Positions 47,276-59,886 of a stretch of DNA of 64,000 nt are shown here, in pieces. The notes below the pieces were generated by a model that saw nothing but the letters and a program-made list of their open reading frames with translations, did not search any database and was not told the DNA's origin. Origin of the DNA: Telopea speciosissima (lineage: Eukaryota; Streptophyta; Magnoliopsida; Proteales; Proteaceae); NCBI RefSeq assembly GCF_018873765.1, contig NC_057919.1, positions 24,220,698 through 24,284,697 of the forward strand, in the 5' to 3' direction. Every line of letters starts with the position of its first letter. Position 1 is the first letter of the stretch. The position numbers and the translations under genes are program-made.

Positions 47276-47850
47276 CGGTCTTTTTTATATCATTTTTCAA
47301 TTTTTTTTGTTTTATACAAAAACTTTCTTACAAGTGTTTGGTATCATTTATGGACCTTATTTCTATTTAAAAAACATCGAAATAATAGAAAAACCATAAT
47401 AGAGTTGAGACCTTATTATGGATTTTGGCCAAAAAAAAGGTTTTTAGCCATAATAGAGTTGTGCATGTGGTTATAAAGTCTCAAAGTACGTCGAGGGTAG
47501 AGTAGTCATTTCCTCCTTCAATTAGAAAGGCAAGTCTTGAGTCCTGACCTCCTACTACTTCTTCTTCTTCTTCTTGCAACCCCCCTTTCCTACCCCTGGC
47601 GTTCTTCTTCTTCCTCCTCCTCCTCCACCAGCTCCTCTTCTTCTTGTTCGAGAAACCCCACCCGCCCCCCACCACCCCCTGTTGCAACCCAAATCACCCC
47701 AGCTGTCCTCTTTACTCACCACTTAACCTACATGTGGGCTTTGGGCCTTCTCTTAAAAAATTGTTATAAAAATCATTTGTACCAAATCTATTTTTCATTT
47801 TACAGTCAAATAGGCCAAAAACAAAATGAAAAATGATACCAAAAAGACAC
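47276..47850. mobile_element. Inverted-repeat element, possibly PIF/Harbinger MITE
   Basis: Left end CGGTCTTTTTTATATCATTT, right end (reverse strand) GTGTCTTTTTGGTATCATTT; flanked by TAA on both sides (47273-47275, 47851-47853). The interior holds a CTT/CCT-rich tract (47560-47650). A three-base TAA flank is weak evidence. It lies in the intron between exons 5 and 6 of subtilase copy 1. Confidence 0.45.
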
Positions 47851-48318
47851 TAAATGAGATCATTGAAACCAAAGATCGGCTCTCAAGAATTGTATTTTTC
47901 TTTTTTAAAGTAAGCTAACATATAATAAAGGACCGAGTTTTCCTTCAGCCTCGTTGAATGGGAATCCATTCATCATGGGGCTTCAGATGTGCGTGGAAGG
48001 GTATTGAGAGGGTATTTTGAGAAACATAATAAAATCCAATTTTAGGGAACCCTATTGGGGCTTCTTACCATAATGACCTTTTCATCCCCTAGAACAACCT
48101 TATCAATGATGTGGCGGTCGGTACTGCTTGCGGCAACAGATAGTAACCAAGGTGCAAGACTTGTTATTGTCTGCCTTCTTGGACCCTTATTTCCTGCAGC
48201 ATGTGATGTGAGGATGCCGTTCTGCATGGCATGAAATGACCCAATTGCTATGGAATCTGAATTGAAATCAAGGATTCGATTCGATGACACTGAACGTGAG
48301 ATGATATCTACTCCATCA

Positions 48319-48822
<504 letters not shown>

Positions 48823-49128
48823 TCAGATCACTCTCAACACTGGGTATTCTTTTCACAGCAGTGGACAAACCAATGAAGTTCCAGGACCTAGTTGTTTGTA
48901 GTTGGAGAGTTCTACTAAGGAAAACAGATACTACACCTTCCTTGCCTGTCATGACACCAAAGATATTATGATCATATTGTTATAAAATTGAAGCACAGTT
49001 TAGAAATTAAAGATATTGGGCTACTAACTGGGAAGCTTTTTTGTTTTCTCTTGTTCATTGGGCTTTGCTGCAAATCCATTGAAGCTTCTATGATAGCTTC
49101 GCACAAAGTTGTCGATCGGTTATAGAGC

Positions 49129-50461
49129 AGCACAAAGAGAGGGATGTAATTGGTAAGAATTTGGATATTCTATATATTGATTAATCTCAGTGTAACCAAT
49201 CATTGTTATTGAGTTGTAATAATCTCACGTGATATTCATATAAAATGAAATATCATTATATTACGACAGAAGATCATTATAATACTGACATGATTGTCAT
49301 AAATTTCCATTCTTAGGATTAAAGGCTTTGGCTACGTGACCTTCAAGAATTATCCATGAGACTCTTTAAAGTTTCAATTGAGGATTATGGAAATGGTTTT
49401 GCTAGGGATAGTAATTTCATGGTTTTTCCGGGAAAGATCGCTGCAAGAGCACATAAAAATTATCTTCCCATGCCTGCGTGCATTCTCATTGGCCCCCACA
49501 TTGGTACAAGGACTACGAGATCAGACAACGATCTCTTGCTCAAAAAATTAATTACAAAACAAGAGGTATACAAGACAAGGGGGAGGTTCGTCATTGCACA
49601 GCCGTGCATGGAACCTTTTGCCTTGATAAGGGGGAGGTTTTCACATATAACATTAGGGAAAAAGATCTCTAATTGGTGGTGTTTCAATTCCTACGCTCTC
49701 TCACAAGGCACTGTGAAATGACGTCTCAGTCCCCTAGGTAGATACCCAGGCATGCTCCCCCATTGGCCCAGACGCTTGTGTAGAGATCACTCAGATGTAA
49801 AAGTGAATGTTTATCACCTTCAGAACGTGCACCCATGTACACAATATGGACCTGCACGCATCAACAATATAAGCATGATGAATACCGTGATGGAGCCATG
49901 GATATGGATTTACTTATGAAAAGTGTATTAGTTGCCTCATCTGAGTTAATCCAGCGAAAACTATATGATACCATTAATCACCCATCGTAAATTGAGCAAT
50001 CTAGTGCACGAGGCTCCTGCTACTGCAAAGTCTGGAAGGGGCAAATGTATGCAGCCTTACACCCATAGATCCATGTTATTGAAATTGCACCCTTTAATAG
50101 AATTAATAGTTTCTAAGTTTTGAACCCGCAACCAACAGGTTGCAATAGCACAACTTACCCGTTGAGCCAAGGCTCGCCCATCATAAATCAGGCAATTATC
50201 AGCAGTATTGGCCAAGTTATTTGGGTTTGGTCGTTGGGCGCGCTGGGGCATAAATCCTTGGCCATGACAATGAAAAGGCCTCTATTTCTATGTTTATATG
50301 TAATTTACCATATCTTATATAGGGATTTAAAGAAGTTTCCAATCAAGATCAGCTTAATTAAGATCATTAATACAGAATAAACATGTATCTATGTTTTTTT
50401 TTTTTTTTGGTAAGCATCTATTTATGTTTCACATCTTATTGATCCATCGAACAGACATGCG
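49129..50461. other. Intron 2 and intron 1 sequence of subtilase copy 1
   Basis: Apart from exon 2 (near 49851) nothing coding is seen. Part of 49480-49560 is alignable by eye with 60500-60590 of copy 2, as expected for duplicated introns. Open frames here have no domain. Confidence 0.4.
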
Positions 50462-50465
50462 AGCT

Positions 50466-50650
50466 AGGATCCCTACGGCTCAGGTGCCCGTAGTAGCCTG
50501 TGCGATGTGACAGGACCGTGCGAGCAATGACCGTCTTACCCCCGCTCGGGCAAGGCGTTGGGCAGAGGGTAAGGAGGTCATTGTGTGTGCGACCCAGTCT
50601 GCGCCGCACAGGCTGCTACAGGTAGCTGGGCTGTAGACGATCTGCGTTGG
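50466..50650. mobile_element. Foldback MITE in intron 1 of subtilase copy 1
   Basis: Inverted-repeat element with CTACGGCTCAGGTGCC at the left and GTAGCTGGGCTGTAGACGAT at the right, related to 61306-61493. The matching place in copy 2 (about 60980-60998) reads straight through (CATGCGAGGATCGATGATAA), so it inserted after the duplication. Borders are approximate; no clean 9 bp duplication. Confidence 0.65.
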
Positions 50651-50779
50651 ATAATAGAGAAGTTCGGAGATTACTTACCTTTCTATCTTCTCGAATGGCA
50701 GCACAACAACGAATGCATACTGCAACAATAAGAACCACTAGGAAGGGAGAAAATAAAGAAGCGAGGAAGTTAGCCATTG

Positions 50780-51240
50780 TTGGATCCTCAAGGCACTTTC
50801 ACTGTGACATAATATTTATATAGGGGTGGGAAAGAATCATAATCATTAATTCTTTTTATTTTTGCTAAAAAATCATAATGAAATTTTACCCAAAAAAAAC
50901 CTTTATTTTATTTTCGAAAGTTCTTTTAGTTATTGCTAAAAAATGGTTTTCAAAACAAGTTGAAAGTGACTTATCATTATATCATATTAAAAAACTGTCA
51001 TTGCCCATGTGAATGACAAGATTACCCCTATATTAAACAACTTTTGAGAATATGACAAGGTGTATAAAAAGTAAGGTTACAACTTCTTGGTTCACCTATT
51101 TGGTGACAACAAGATGCATATATATATATATATATACACTAGTAAAGGTGCACGTGTGACCATACGTGGATTATAAGTAGATATATTAGTGAGTCTAACT
51201 TACAGAATCATGATATACTTTTCTTTACATTATCGTTTAT
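50780..51240. other. Upstream region of subtilase copy 1
   Basis: Presumed old promoter region, AT-rich, with a TA run at 51116-51136. Nothing else recognised. Confidence 0.4.
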
Positions 51241-51249
51241 TTCTTTACA

Positions 51250-51680
51250 GAATCCCGATCCGTGTTGGTCGGGATCGGTTAGGTTTACCCCTATTTTCTT
51301 TTAAAAAAAAAACTACATTTTTTTAAAATATTTTTTTCATTGTCTGTATCGATTCATCGATACGGGATCAGCCAGGAATCGGTATCGATCTCCATCTCCA
51401 CCGATACCAATCGGGGACCGTATTTATCGGATTGCATCAGTTAGGTTACCCTATTTTCTTAAAAAAAATTAGTTTTTAAAAAAAATATATTTTTACCTTT
51501 GTCTATACTGACCCATCGATACAATATTGACCAGGAATCGATATTGGTCTCAGCCGATACCGATCTAAATTGATCTATCGGTTAGATTACCTTTTTTTTT
51601 GTTCAAAAATTAGATTTTTTTTTTTACTATTTTCACCCTTGTCAATACCAACCCATTGATATGGGATCAGCCAGGAATTG
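51250..51680. repeat. Degenerate tandem repeat of about 150 bp, three units
   Basis: Each unit has GGTTAG(G/A)TTACC, a T/A-rich run, CTTTGTCTATACTGACCCAT-like and CAGCCAGGAATCGGTATCG-like words. Units begin near 51277, 51438 and 51579. Similar words occur at 11417-11640. Confidence 0.7.
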
Positions 51681-52064
51681 ATATCGGCATTTGCTAAGGA
51701 ATTGGAGAGAGAGAGAGAGAGATCATTGAGAATAAAAAAAGATATTTAAAAAAAAAATACAGCAAGAAATGTTTTGAGATTTTGTAGATTCAAATAGAGA
51801 GAGAGAGGGGAGATATCGTTAAGAATAAAGAAGTATTTTTTGAAAAAAAATAAAAAAACAACAAGCAAAAGAGACAGAGAGAGAATGAATATCTACCTTA
51901 TTTAATTAAGGGTTTTTTATTATTGTTTTAATTTTATGAGAGAGAATTGGAGAGATTTTCTCTCCATAATTGTTAACCGATTTACTTTTGGTAAATCTAA
52001 TTTTATGGAGAGAATTAGAAAGATTTGCTTTAAATAATAATAAATATTATTAATTTTAATTACA
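51681..52064. other. A-rich low-complexity spacer
   Basis: GA-rich and A-rich runs; no gene. Confidence 0.5.
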
Positions 52065-52341
52065 AACAGTAATTAATACTAACGACACCTAAAATTAAGA
52101 ATTTATTAAAAAGAATGACATAAAGATTAAGATTTGAAGAATGGAATTTTAGATACGATTGAAGGGTATAATAGGTAAATGAAAGATTTGCCACTAATTA
52201 AAAACAATAATAATTAATACTAAGGGTACCTAAGATTATGAAATTATAAGAAAGAATGATATACAGATTAAGAATTGAAGAATAGAATATTAGATAAGAA
52301 TGAAGGGTAGAATACGTAACTGAAAGATTTGCCACAATGTG
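52065..52341. repeat. Tandem duplication of about 130 bp
   Basis: Two diverged units starting near TAATTAATACTAA (52073 and 52211), with shared AGAATGA(C/T)ATA.AGATTAAG, GAATGGAATTTTAGATA-like and TGAAAGATTTGCCAC words. Confidence 0.75.
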
Positions 52342-52361
52342 CTTTTATGTAATAGTATGAT

Positions 52362-52364
52362 ATT

Positions 52365-52441
<77 letters not shown>
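52362..52441. repeat. TA and GA microsatellite pair
   Basis: A TA run passes directly into a GA run, abutting the left end of the LINE fragment. Confidence 0.9.
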
Positions 52442-52442
<1 letters not shown>

Positions 52443-52479
52443 CTTATAACTAAGGATTTTCTATGGACTGGAGATGTTG

Positions 52480-54355
52480 AATTAGGGAAATCAAACCGAA
52501 ATCGGAAGGAGACCTTGGTATTCATCGTTTACGTGATGTTAACAAAGCCCTGCTCTGTAAGCTTTTCTGGCAAATCAAACATGAAGATTCAATATTTAGT
52601 GCTTCTTTAGAGCGAGATTTTTTAATGCGACTGGATCCATAAAAAGAGGGTATAAGTCTTCTTCAATCTGGCCGGGTATTCGAAAAATCTGAAATTGCAA
52701 AGGAAAGGTGGATTGTAGATAATGGCTCCAAATAAGTTTTCAGAAGGACGTTTGGTTGATAATCAATCCATTGCGGCTGCATTGGATCTTGAACCTTGCT
52801 TTTTTGATGGAATGAATGCTAAAGTGGCTGATTTTATTGTTTCCTCACAATGATGTCTTTCTCAGGTGTCTTCTATGTTCTTGAACCAAATTTTTGATGA
52901 AGTAAGATAGGTACCATTACCGTCTTCTCTGTTGGAAGATTCATGTTATTGGAAATGCACTCCTTCTGGTGGTTTCACAGTGAAGTCGGCATGGGAGGAC
53001 TTACAGGTAAGGAATTTAAAAATTCTGTGGTATTCAACTGTTGCCTAGACATTCATTATATGGTTGGAGGCTTGCTCATGAGAAATTACTCGTAGATGAT
53101 CAGACTAGTAGGAAAGGCGTGTCTCTTGTCGATCTCTAGATATGTAAGCTGTGCCTTGGTGAGATTGAGCTGATTTCGCACACTTTTTTGGAGTGTCCTA
53201 CCTCAAAATACCTCTAGCAACGTTTCTTGGATTATTTCAAGGTCAACTTGTACTCTTCAACATCCATTTTGGATTCGTTGCAACGGTGGAAAAGGATATC
53301 AAAGACAATTTCAAGATCAATGTGTACTGAACATGAGTTAAAGGTGATAGCATGGAAGTGTAGTCCTTCGAGTCAGCTCTAAATTGGTGAAGATTTAATT
53401 CAATCGGAGTTCGATAGAGAAAGATATGGTCAGCTAAGTAAGCCATTGTTCAACAAGTCTAAGGATTATTTCAGTTTTACTTGGAAAAATCAGGTTTCTA
53501 TACCAGAGTGGAGTTCGTGGTGGAAAAGGAACTCCAGGTCTCTATCTTTCAAAGAAGGTTGGTTAGTGTGTCTGGTTTTGATCCCTTATTTTATTTGGAT
53601 GGAGAGGAACATGAGAAGATTTGATGAAAGATGGAGAAGACCATCTTAGAATTGGGAATTAGTGAAGAGGGAACTCTACTCCCTTTCTTCAAATTTCAAG
53701 CATCCAATTTTATCTGTAAATGATCTCTTGCAAGCTAGAGGAATAGGCTCCCACACACAGTCTCGCTGGGCCCAGTTTATTTGGAGATTTATTGGGCTAC
53801 GCCTTCGCTTGGGTGGTTCAAACTTAATGTGGATAGGTGCTCTCTAGGAAATCTGAGCAGATTGGGTGCTGGTGGAATACTTCGTGATGACAGAACAAGG
53901 GTGGTGTTTTCCTTTAGGAATTTCTTGGGGAGTTAAGAAAAACTTTGAAGTATAGTTTTGGGGCGCTGATCCTTGGCTTGGAGCATGCTCGAAATCTAGA
54001 TATTCGAGAACTTTGGATTAAGTGTGACTTGGCGTCGGTTTCAATCCCAACTTCTAGGAATCTCGTACCATGGTTTGTGAGGCAGAATTGGTTGCCCCTT
54101 CAAGCTTATCTGTCGTCTATTGATTGGAAGGTGTCCCATTGTTTTAGAGAGGCCAACCCAATCGCTGATTACCTAGCAAAATCAGCAACCAATTAAATTC
54201 TTGGATTCCTCCGTTCATGTTTCCTTGCCCCTCTCTGTGCAGGATGATCTTGTTGTTGACGCACAATGTAGGGCAAGATTTCGTATTCAATACTAGTAGC
54301 TAGTTTCCTTGTGTAGTGGGTTAGGCTTTGCCATTGATGGCAATGCCGTAGGTGG
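52480..54355 (+). mobile_element. 5'-truncated LINE, ORF2 C-terminal part
   Basis: Starts in the post-reverse-transcriptase region (GDLGIHRLRDVNKALLCKLF then WQI; later AKERWIVDNGSK). A complete zinc-binding unit CKLCLGEIELISHTFLECP lies at about 53140-53200. The RNase H end reads ALILGLEHARNLDIRELWIK and finishes CFREANPIADYLAKSATN (to 54196). Several stops and frameshifts. The 3' untranslated part runs to 54355, is interrupted by a hAT element, and resumes at 55351. Confidence 0.85.
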
Positions 54356-55350
54356 TAGGGGTGTCAACCGGTAGGGCTCGGTCGGTCTCGGTTGGGCCTA
54401 AACGGGCCTCATCAATTTTATAGGCTGCACCGTGTCCGACCGTTTAGTCATTCAGGCTTGCCTTGGGTGGGCATGATATGGTTTCATTTCTGTCGGTTGG
54501 TGTTCGGTCTTTAATCGGGAGAACCTTATTCGGGCTAAACGGGCCTGAAACGGGTTTCGGTCAGGCTAATGACCTATTTAACTCTAAATGGTCGGGCTAA
54601 GTGATATTTCATACCAAATGTCATGTAATGGATTCAATCTTTTTAAATTGACACTTCTCAGCACTGATAATTAATGCAACATTATACCCTTGAATGGGTT
54701 CCATCTCATCAATAATGAACGATTTGAGTGAAATAATAGTAGAGGTGGGTTCAAGAAAGGAGTAGTCAATTTGGTTATATCTTCTTCTTCTTCTTCATCT
54801 GCTAAGTTGTCTATTAGCTTCATCAGAGGTGGGTTCAGGCCAAAACACACCCAAATATAAATGCCAAAATTCACTCAAATATAGCCACCATGACTTCCCC
54901 TCCGACTTAGTCTTTGGTGCATGAACTTCAGCTTATCAGGTATAGTATCATCAAAAACCTTATATTAGATCTCCTATCATCATATTGAAACTGAATTGTT
55001 TCTTTATGGAAGATTAGATTAGGAAGATCTAATGAAATCATAGATAAGAAAATACTGAGTATATATGTGGTGGTGGTTCTGTGTTGAAGGTGGAAAGAGC
55101 AGCAGGAGAGGATGGTAGATCACCCAATTCCTGGGATATCTTTACACATCAAGGTCAGGCTAGGTCGGGCTAGCATTTGGTCGGTTCGGTCGGACGCCCG
55201 ACAAGCTAAGACCTCACACCGAGACCGCCCGATTACTAAATGTGCCAGGCTTAAGCCCGACACGTTTAGTAAATGGACCGAGCCAGGCCGGGCTTTAGTC
55301 GGGTGGGCTCGGTCGGTTCTGCCCGGCCGGGCCTTGAATTGACATCCCTA
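54356..55350. mobile_element. hAT-type non-autonomous element, 995 bp, nested in a LINE
   Basis: Ends TAGGGGTGTCAA and (reverse strand) TAGGGATGTCAA. Exact 8 bp duplication GTAGGTGG at 54348-54355 and 55351-55358. GC-rich ends with CGGTCGG/GGGCC words and an AT-rich middle with a CTT run (54780-54800). No transposase. Confidence 0.9.
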
Positions 55351-55460
55351 GTAGGTGGCATGGGCCTTTCCTAGCTAGTTTGTAGTTGTGAGTTAGCTCC
55401 TTTGAGACTTGTCTTTGTACACTTCACTATTTTTTCTTCTATAATATAAAAGATCTTCTA
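55351..55460 (+). mobile_element. 3' end of the LINE, beyond the nested hAT element
   Basis: Continues the LINE 3' untranslated sequence (GCATGGGCCTTTCCTAGCTA) and ends near ATAATATAAAAGATC. Its true 3' end and tail are not sharply defined. Confidence 0.6.
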
Positions 55461-55629
55461 CCATGAAAAGTTAACAAGTTTAAGGTCTTGAAAAACGTTA
55501 AAAAGCACAGGAACTTGTTTTAAACGCATCCACAAGGGGAATGCTTACCGTTTGTCATTTTTTTCGGTATATTGGGAAACAAACAACAAAACACGTTTAA
55601 AATGGTAAAAAAATGAGTGCCATTTTAAA

Positions 55630-55887
55630 TAGGGGTGTAAATGAATAGCCGAAATCCGTTTCCGTATCCGTTTAGCACTATCCGAATCCATCCGAAAGCT
55701 AAACAGATGTGGATATGGATAGGCTATGGCTATCCGAAAAGCAATATTTACATGTAAATGGATAAAATATCCAATCCGTATCCGTGTCCTTACCCGTTTA
55801 GCACTATCCGAATCTGTCCAATAGTTAATCGAATGCGGATGCGGATATAGCACTATCCGAGCCGAATCCGATCCGTTTACAACCCTA
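55630..55887. mobile_element. hAT-type MITE, 258 bp
   Basis: Ends TAGGGGTGTAAAT and (reverse strand) TAGGGTTGTAAAC. Exact 8 bp duplication ATTTTAAA at 55622-55629 and 55888-55895. The interior repeats the words TATCCGAATCC and CCGTTTAGCACTATCCGA. Confidence 0.9.
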
Positions 55888-55930
55888 ATTTTAAACACAT
55901 TTGGACTAACTATGGGTATTCTTTGCCAAT

Positions 55931-56101
55931 CACTTATTAGATGGAACTTTTTATTCTTCCTCCGGAACTGGTAATGGCATATACTGAGGTGGAAAACCAA
56001 GCTATATATATTGGCTGTCACTTATTAGATGGAACTTTTTATTCTTCCTCCGGAACTGGTAATGACATATACTGAGGTGGAAAACCAAGCTATATATGTT
56101 T
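55931..56101. repeat. Direct tandem duplication of about 88 bp
   Basis: The block CACTTATTAGATGGAACTTT to AACCAAGCTATATAT occurs twice in a row (from 55931 and 56019) with one or two differences, just downstream of subtilase copy 2. Confidence 0.9.
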
Positions 56102-56964
56102 GCTGATGTTGCCCACATTGGCAAATCATCGTAACTATCCGTTTTGCAACTCCAAATCATTGATAGTTCAAGTACCAATATACCGGTTATTAAATAAACG
56201 TAAAGTCAGAATGATGAGTAAACTGAAAATTGCAAAAAATAAATTCAAGAGCACCTTGAATTGATATATATTGACTTTTAATATCCAAAGAACATTCTAC
56301 TTTTCATTCGAACTGATTTACTTGCTTCTATATATCATAAATAGGAACATGATACGAATGACTATAGAAAAGCACCAGAAAACGAGTGCACAACAATCGG
56401 ACTTCTCACAGTATGAGTGCCATCGGACCACTCCAGTGAAGCAGATGCCATAGACAATGGGGGGAACTTACTTCCCGAAACAGTAACAACAAATGATATA
56501 ACCTCGTTCAATGAAGTGAAAGACAGAACACTAGGCATAACACTGATTTTAATCTCAGAATGGGAAGTGACTGATGCCTTGTATGTGGAGTTTGGTGAGC
56601 CAACATTCTTAACTGTCCTTGTAAAATTAATAACAAAAGGCTTATCTTGTTGAAGATAAGCTGTCATTGATGGATAATTGAGATCCAATGCTGTTCCTTT
56701 GGTGCCTTCTTGACAACTGCTGTTACCTCCTGATACAATTCTAACCCTCTTGGTATCCCAGCCTATATTGCAGAGGAATTGGATATAGTCGTCTCTTAGG
56801 ATTTCGTATACCAAACCGGGATTTATAGCTTTCACTGGATCGATATTGCCAGCACCGTAAGCAAACTCAGCAACTGGGTTCCTAGTGGCGTTCATCTGCC
56901 AAGCTATAGATTCAAAAAAATAAGAAGTAAAATTGGATTATAATGAAGAGGTATCAAGAGTGTG

Positions 56965-56966
<2 letters not shown>

Positions 56967-57036
<70 letters not shown>
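56967..57036. repeat. TA and GA microsatellite pair in subtilase copy 2 intron 9
   Basis: A TA run of about 20 bases followed by a GA run of about 48 bases. Confidence 0.9.
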
Positions 57037-57037
<1 letters not shown>

Positions 57038-57774
57038 GTATGTCAATAGATGTTTAGAAACAACTTTTTCACACACAAAAGCAAATAATAACAATCAAAT
57101 ATTGAAGGAGCTAGCTAGGGCATTACCAGTGGTCATGACTCATGAGTGCAGATTTGATGGCAGAAGGTGACCAATCGGGGTGAAAAGATTTAACATAAGC
57201 AGCAGCACCGGTAACATGAGGGCAGGCCATGGAGGTCCCAGATAATATACTGAATTTCACTGATCTTGTATCCTCGAAACTGTTCGACGGTGAAGCAAAG
57301 GTTGAAAATGCAGCCAAGATATCTACTCCTGGGGCGCTTATATCTGGCTGTAATATTTTTTGAGAACAACATGTGAATAGAAAAAAAAACCAAATGAATG
57401 AAGGGAGAAATTTTTTTACAGACAGAGAGAGAGACCTTGAGAATATCTGGTGTAATGCCATTTGGTCCACGGGAAGAGAATGAAACAATTGTTGCGGCAG
57501 ATGAATCATTTATAGCTTCACTCTTCAAGATGTTTGCTGTAGGGTTTCTGTAGATAAAAAAGTTTGAAATTGGCTTAGCCTATCAGGTACTTGAGTTTAA
57601 AAGCAATACAAAGATTATCCCTGCCCGGGTAGGATCCACCCCCTCTTATTACAGGCACTGGGGGAACTATGCTTGGCACGGAACTGAAGGAGATTATTTT
57701 CCCTTTAACTACGTCTTCCACTCTTTTGGGAGGCTACAACTCTAGGAACTTCATCCACCTTGGAAGATTCTACC

Positions 57775-57983
57775 GGAAAATTATCCTCTCCAATTCTCTA
57801 AAGCTTGGCAATGCGGCAGTGCTGGGTGGAGATGTTGACACGTGCCAGCTTGGCAATCCAACAGTCCGAGCTCATTGACTATGTCGAGGTCGGATGGTTG
57901 GATGACCGACCTGCCAGGTGTCGGCACCTCCACCTAGCACTGCCACGCTGCCGAGCTTTAGGAATTGGAGAGGATAATAATCT
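57775..57983. mobile_element. Mutator-like MITE, 209 bp
   Basis: Ends GGAAAATTATCCTCTCC and GGAGAGGATAATAATCT; exact 9 bp duplication GATTCTACC at 57766-57774 and 57984-57992. Same family as 29927-30120, with the same CACCTAGCACTGCC and CTTTAGGAATTGGAGAGG words. It lies in intron 7 of subtilase copy 2. Confidence 0.9.
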
Positions 57984-58781
57984 GATTCTACCTCCTTGGG
58001 AATCTACATTAATTAAATACCCATGGGCTTCGGCTAACCTATCAAATAAATAAAAATCTAAAATAATTAGGAATCTTAAAACTACGCCCAATTACTCATA
58101 AAAGAAAATAAATAATCAAATACAATTCTAGGCCAGCTTCACATAAGACCAACTTGGAATAGGAAAAAAAAAATCAATTAAAAAAAAGAAAAATAATACT
58201 TCCAAGTGACGGCTTGGCAAGGCTATATTGATCATTTGAAGCTCAATGACTATTTTGAACTTACTTGGTGGAATTTATGTAAGACTTGACCTGCTCTCCA
58301 GTTTGGTTGTTTAAATGTGTTGCAGGTAAAGAAAATATAATAGAAGAGTCATCATGTCCATCAACTGACATTATTGTCCCTACAGCACCAGCTCGCAATG
58401 CTTCATCTCCTAGACTTAACTGATCACAAAGCACAATCTTTCCCTTCACCAATTCACTATCTAAGCATCCATCTTCACAAACTCTGAAACACAAAAGCCA
58501 ATCTTCACTTTTAATTTGTCATGTAAGAAGATAGAATTGCTAGTAGTAATCCAAGCTAGGGGGAATAACTTCATTACCGAGCACTGTCTGGATCACATGT
58601 GTTTACTGAAGCATCTTTTCCATATACCAAAGAATGATTTGTTCCATTCAAAGTAAAAAAATTAATGGAATTACCCTGACAAACAAAAAATTATACTTAA
58701 ATTGGTGCTATACAGTACCCTAAGTAATAAGGCAATCAAATCACCTTCTTCCACCCCCTCCCCCCTCCCTCCCTCCCTCCC

Positions 58782-58971
58782 AAATTTGGCTCTCTTCCAG
58801 TCATGGCAGGAGCTGGAGGGTCCAGCCCAACAAAACAAGTGTAGTTATAGACTTTTCACAGTTGGGACCCAACTGGGACCCCTTTGAAATGACAAAACCC
58901 CCCCTGTTTTTGGGTGTTTTTGCTGGGCTGGACCCTCCAGCTCCCACCACGGCTGGAGGAGAGCTAGATCC
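58782..58971. mobile_element. Foldback MITE in subtilase copy 2 intron 5
   Basis: About 45 bp inverted repeats (GGAGCTGGAGGGTCCAGCCC and its complement, with GCTCTC(T/C)TCCAG outside). Flanks CTCCCTCCC and CCCCCTCCC match at 8 of 9 positions but are low-complexity. It is not seen in copy 1. Confidence 0.65.
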
Positions 58972-59643
58972 CCCCCTCCCCCATCAAAGAAAATAAAAAA
59001 GGAAAAGAAAAAGACTGATCAGGACTGCTTACCATAACGACCTTTCCATTCCCTAGAACAACCTTATCAATGATGTGGCGGTCGGTACTGCTTGCGGCAA
59101 CAGATAGTAACCAAGGTGCAAGACTTGTTATGAATTGTCTGCCTTCTTGGACCCTTATTTCCTCCAGCATGTGATGTGAGGATGCCGTTCTGCATCGCAT
59201 GAAATGACCCAATTGCTATGGAATCTGAATCGAAATCACGGATTCCATTCGATGACATTGAAAGTGAGATGATATCTACTCCATCCGCAATGACATCATC
59301 AAAACCAGCAAGGACATCACTCTCAGAGCAATCTTCTGTATTGCAGACTTTGTAAACTGCAATTCTTGCTGATGGTACACCCCCCTTTGCATTGCCTTGG
59401 GCCAATCCGTAAAACCCCACATTTGATACTAAGTTACCTGCAACTGTGGAGGCAGTATGTGTTCCATGTCCGACAGAGTCCTTCACTGATTTACTTACAT
59501 TGGGGTAAAATCGAGCACCGATTATCTGGCTGTAAAAAATTAATGGAAAATTGTTGAGTACAGTACTGAAGGTTTTCCTTGTTCTAAAAAAGAACCAAAA
59601 AAGAAAAGAAAAAAAAGAACTATTTATCAGGCCAAGAGAATTA

Positions 59644-59886
<243 letters not shown>

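Noticed and set aside
49356..49721. 121-codon plus frame in subtilase copy 1 intron
   Set aside because: Lies in intron sequence partly shared with copy 2, where it is not open; no domain.
56943..57170. Open frame through the TA/GA repeat
   Set aside because: It is produced by the microsatellite and lies in a subtilase intron.
58261..58494. Treating individual open subtilase exons as separate small genes
   Set aside because: They fit consecutive exons of one gene with matching splice phases.
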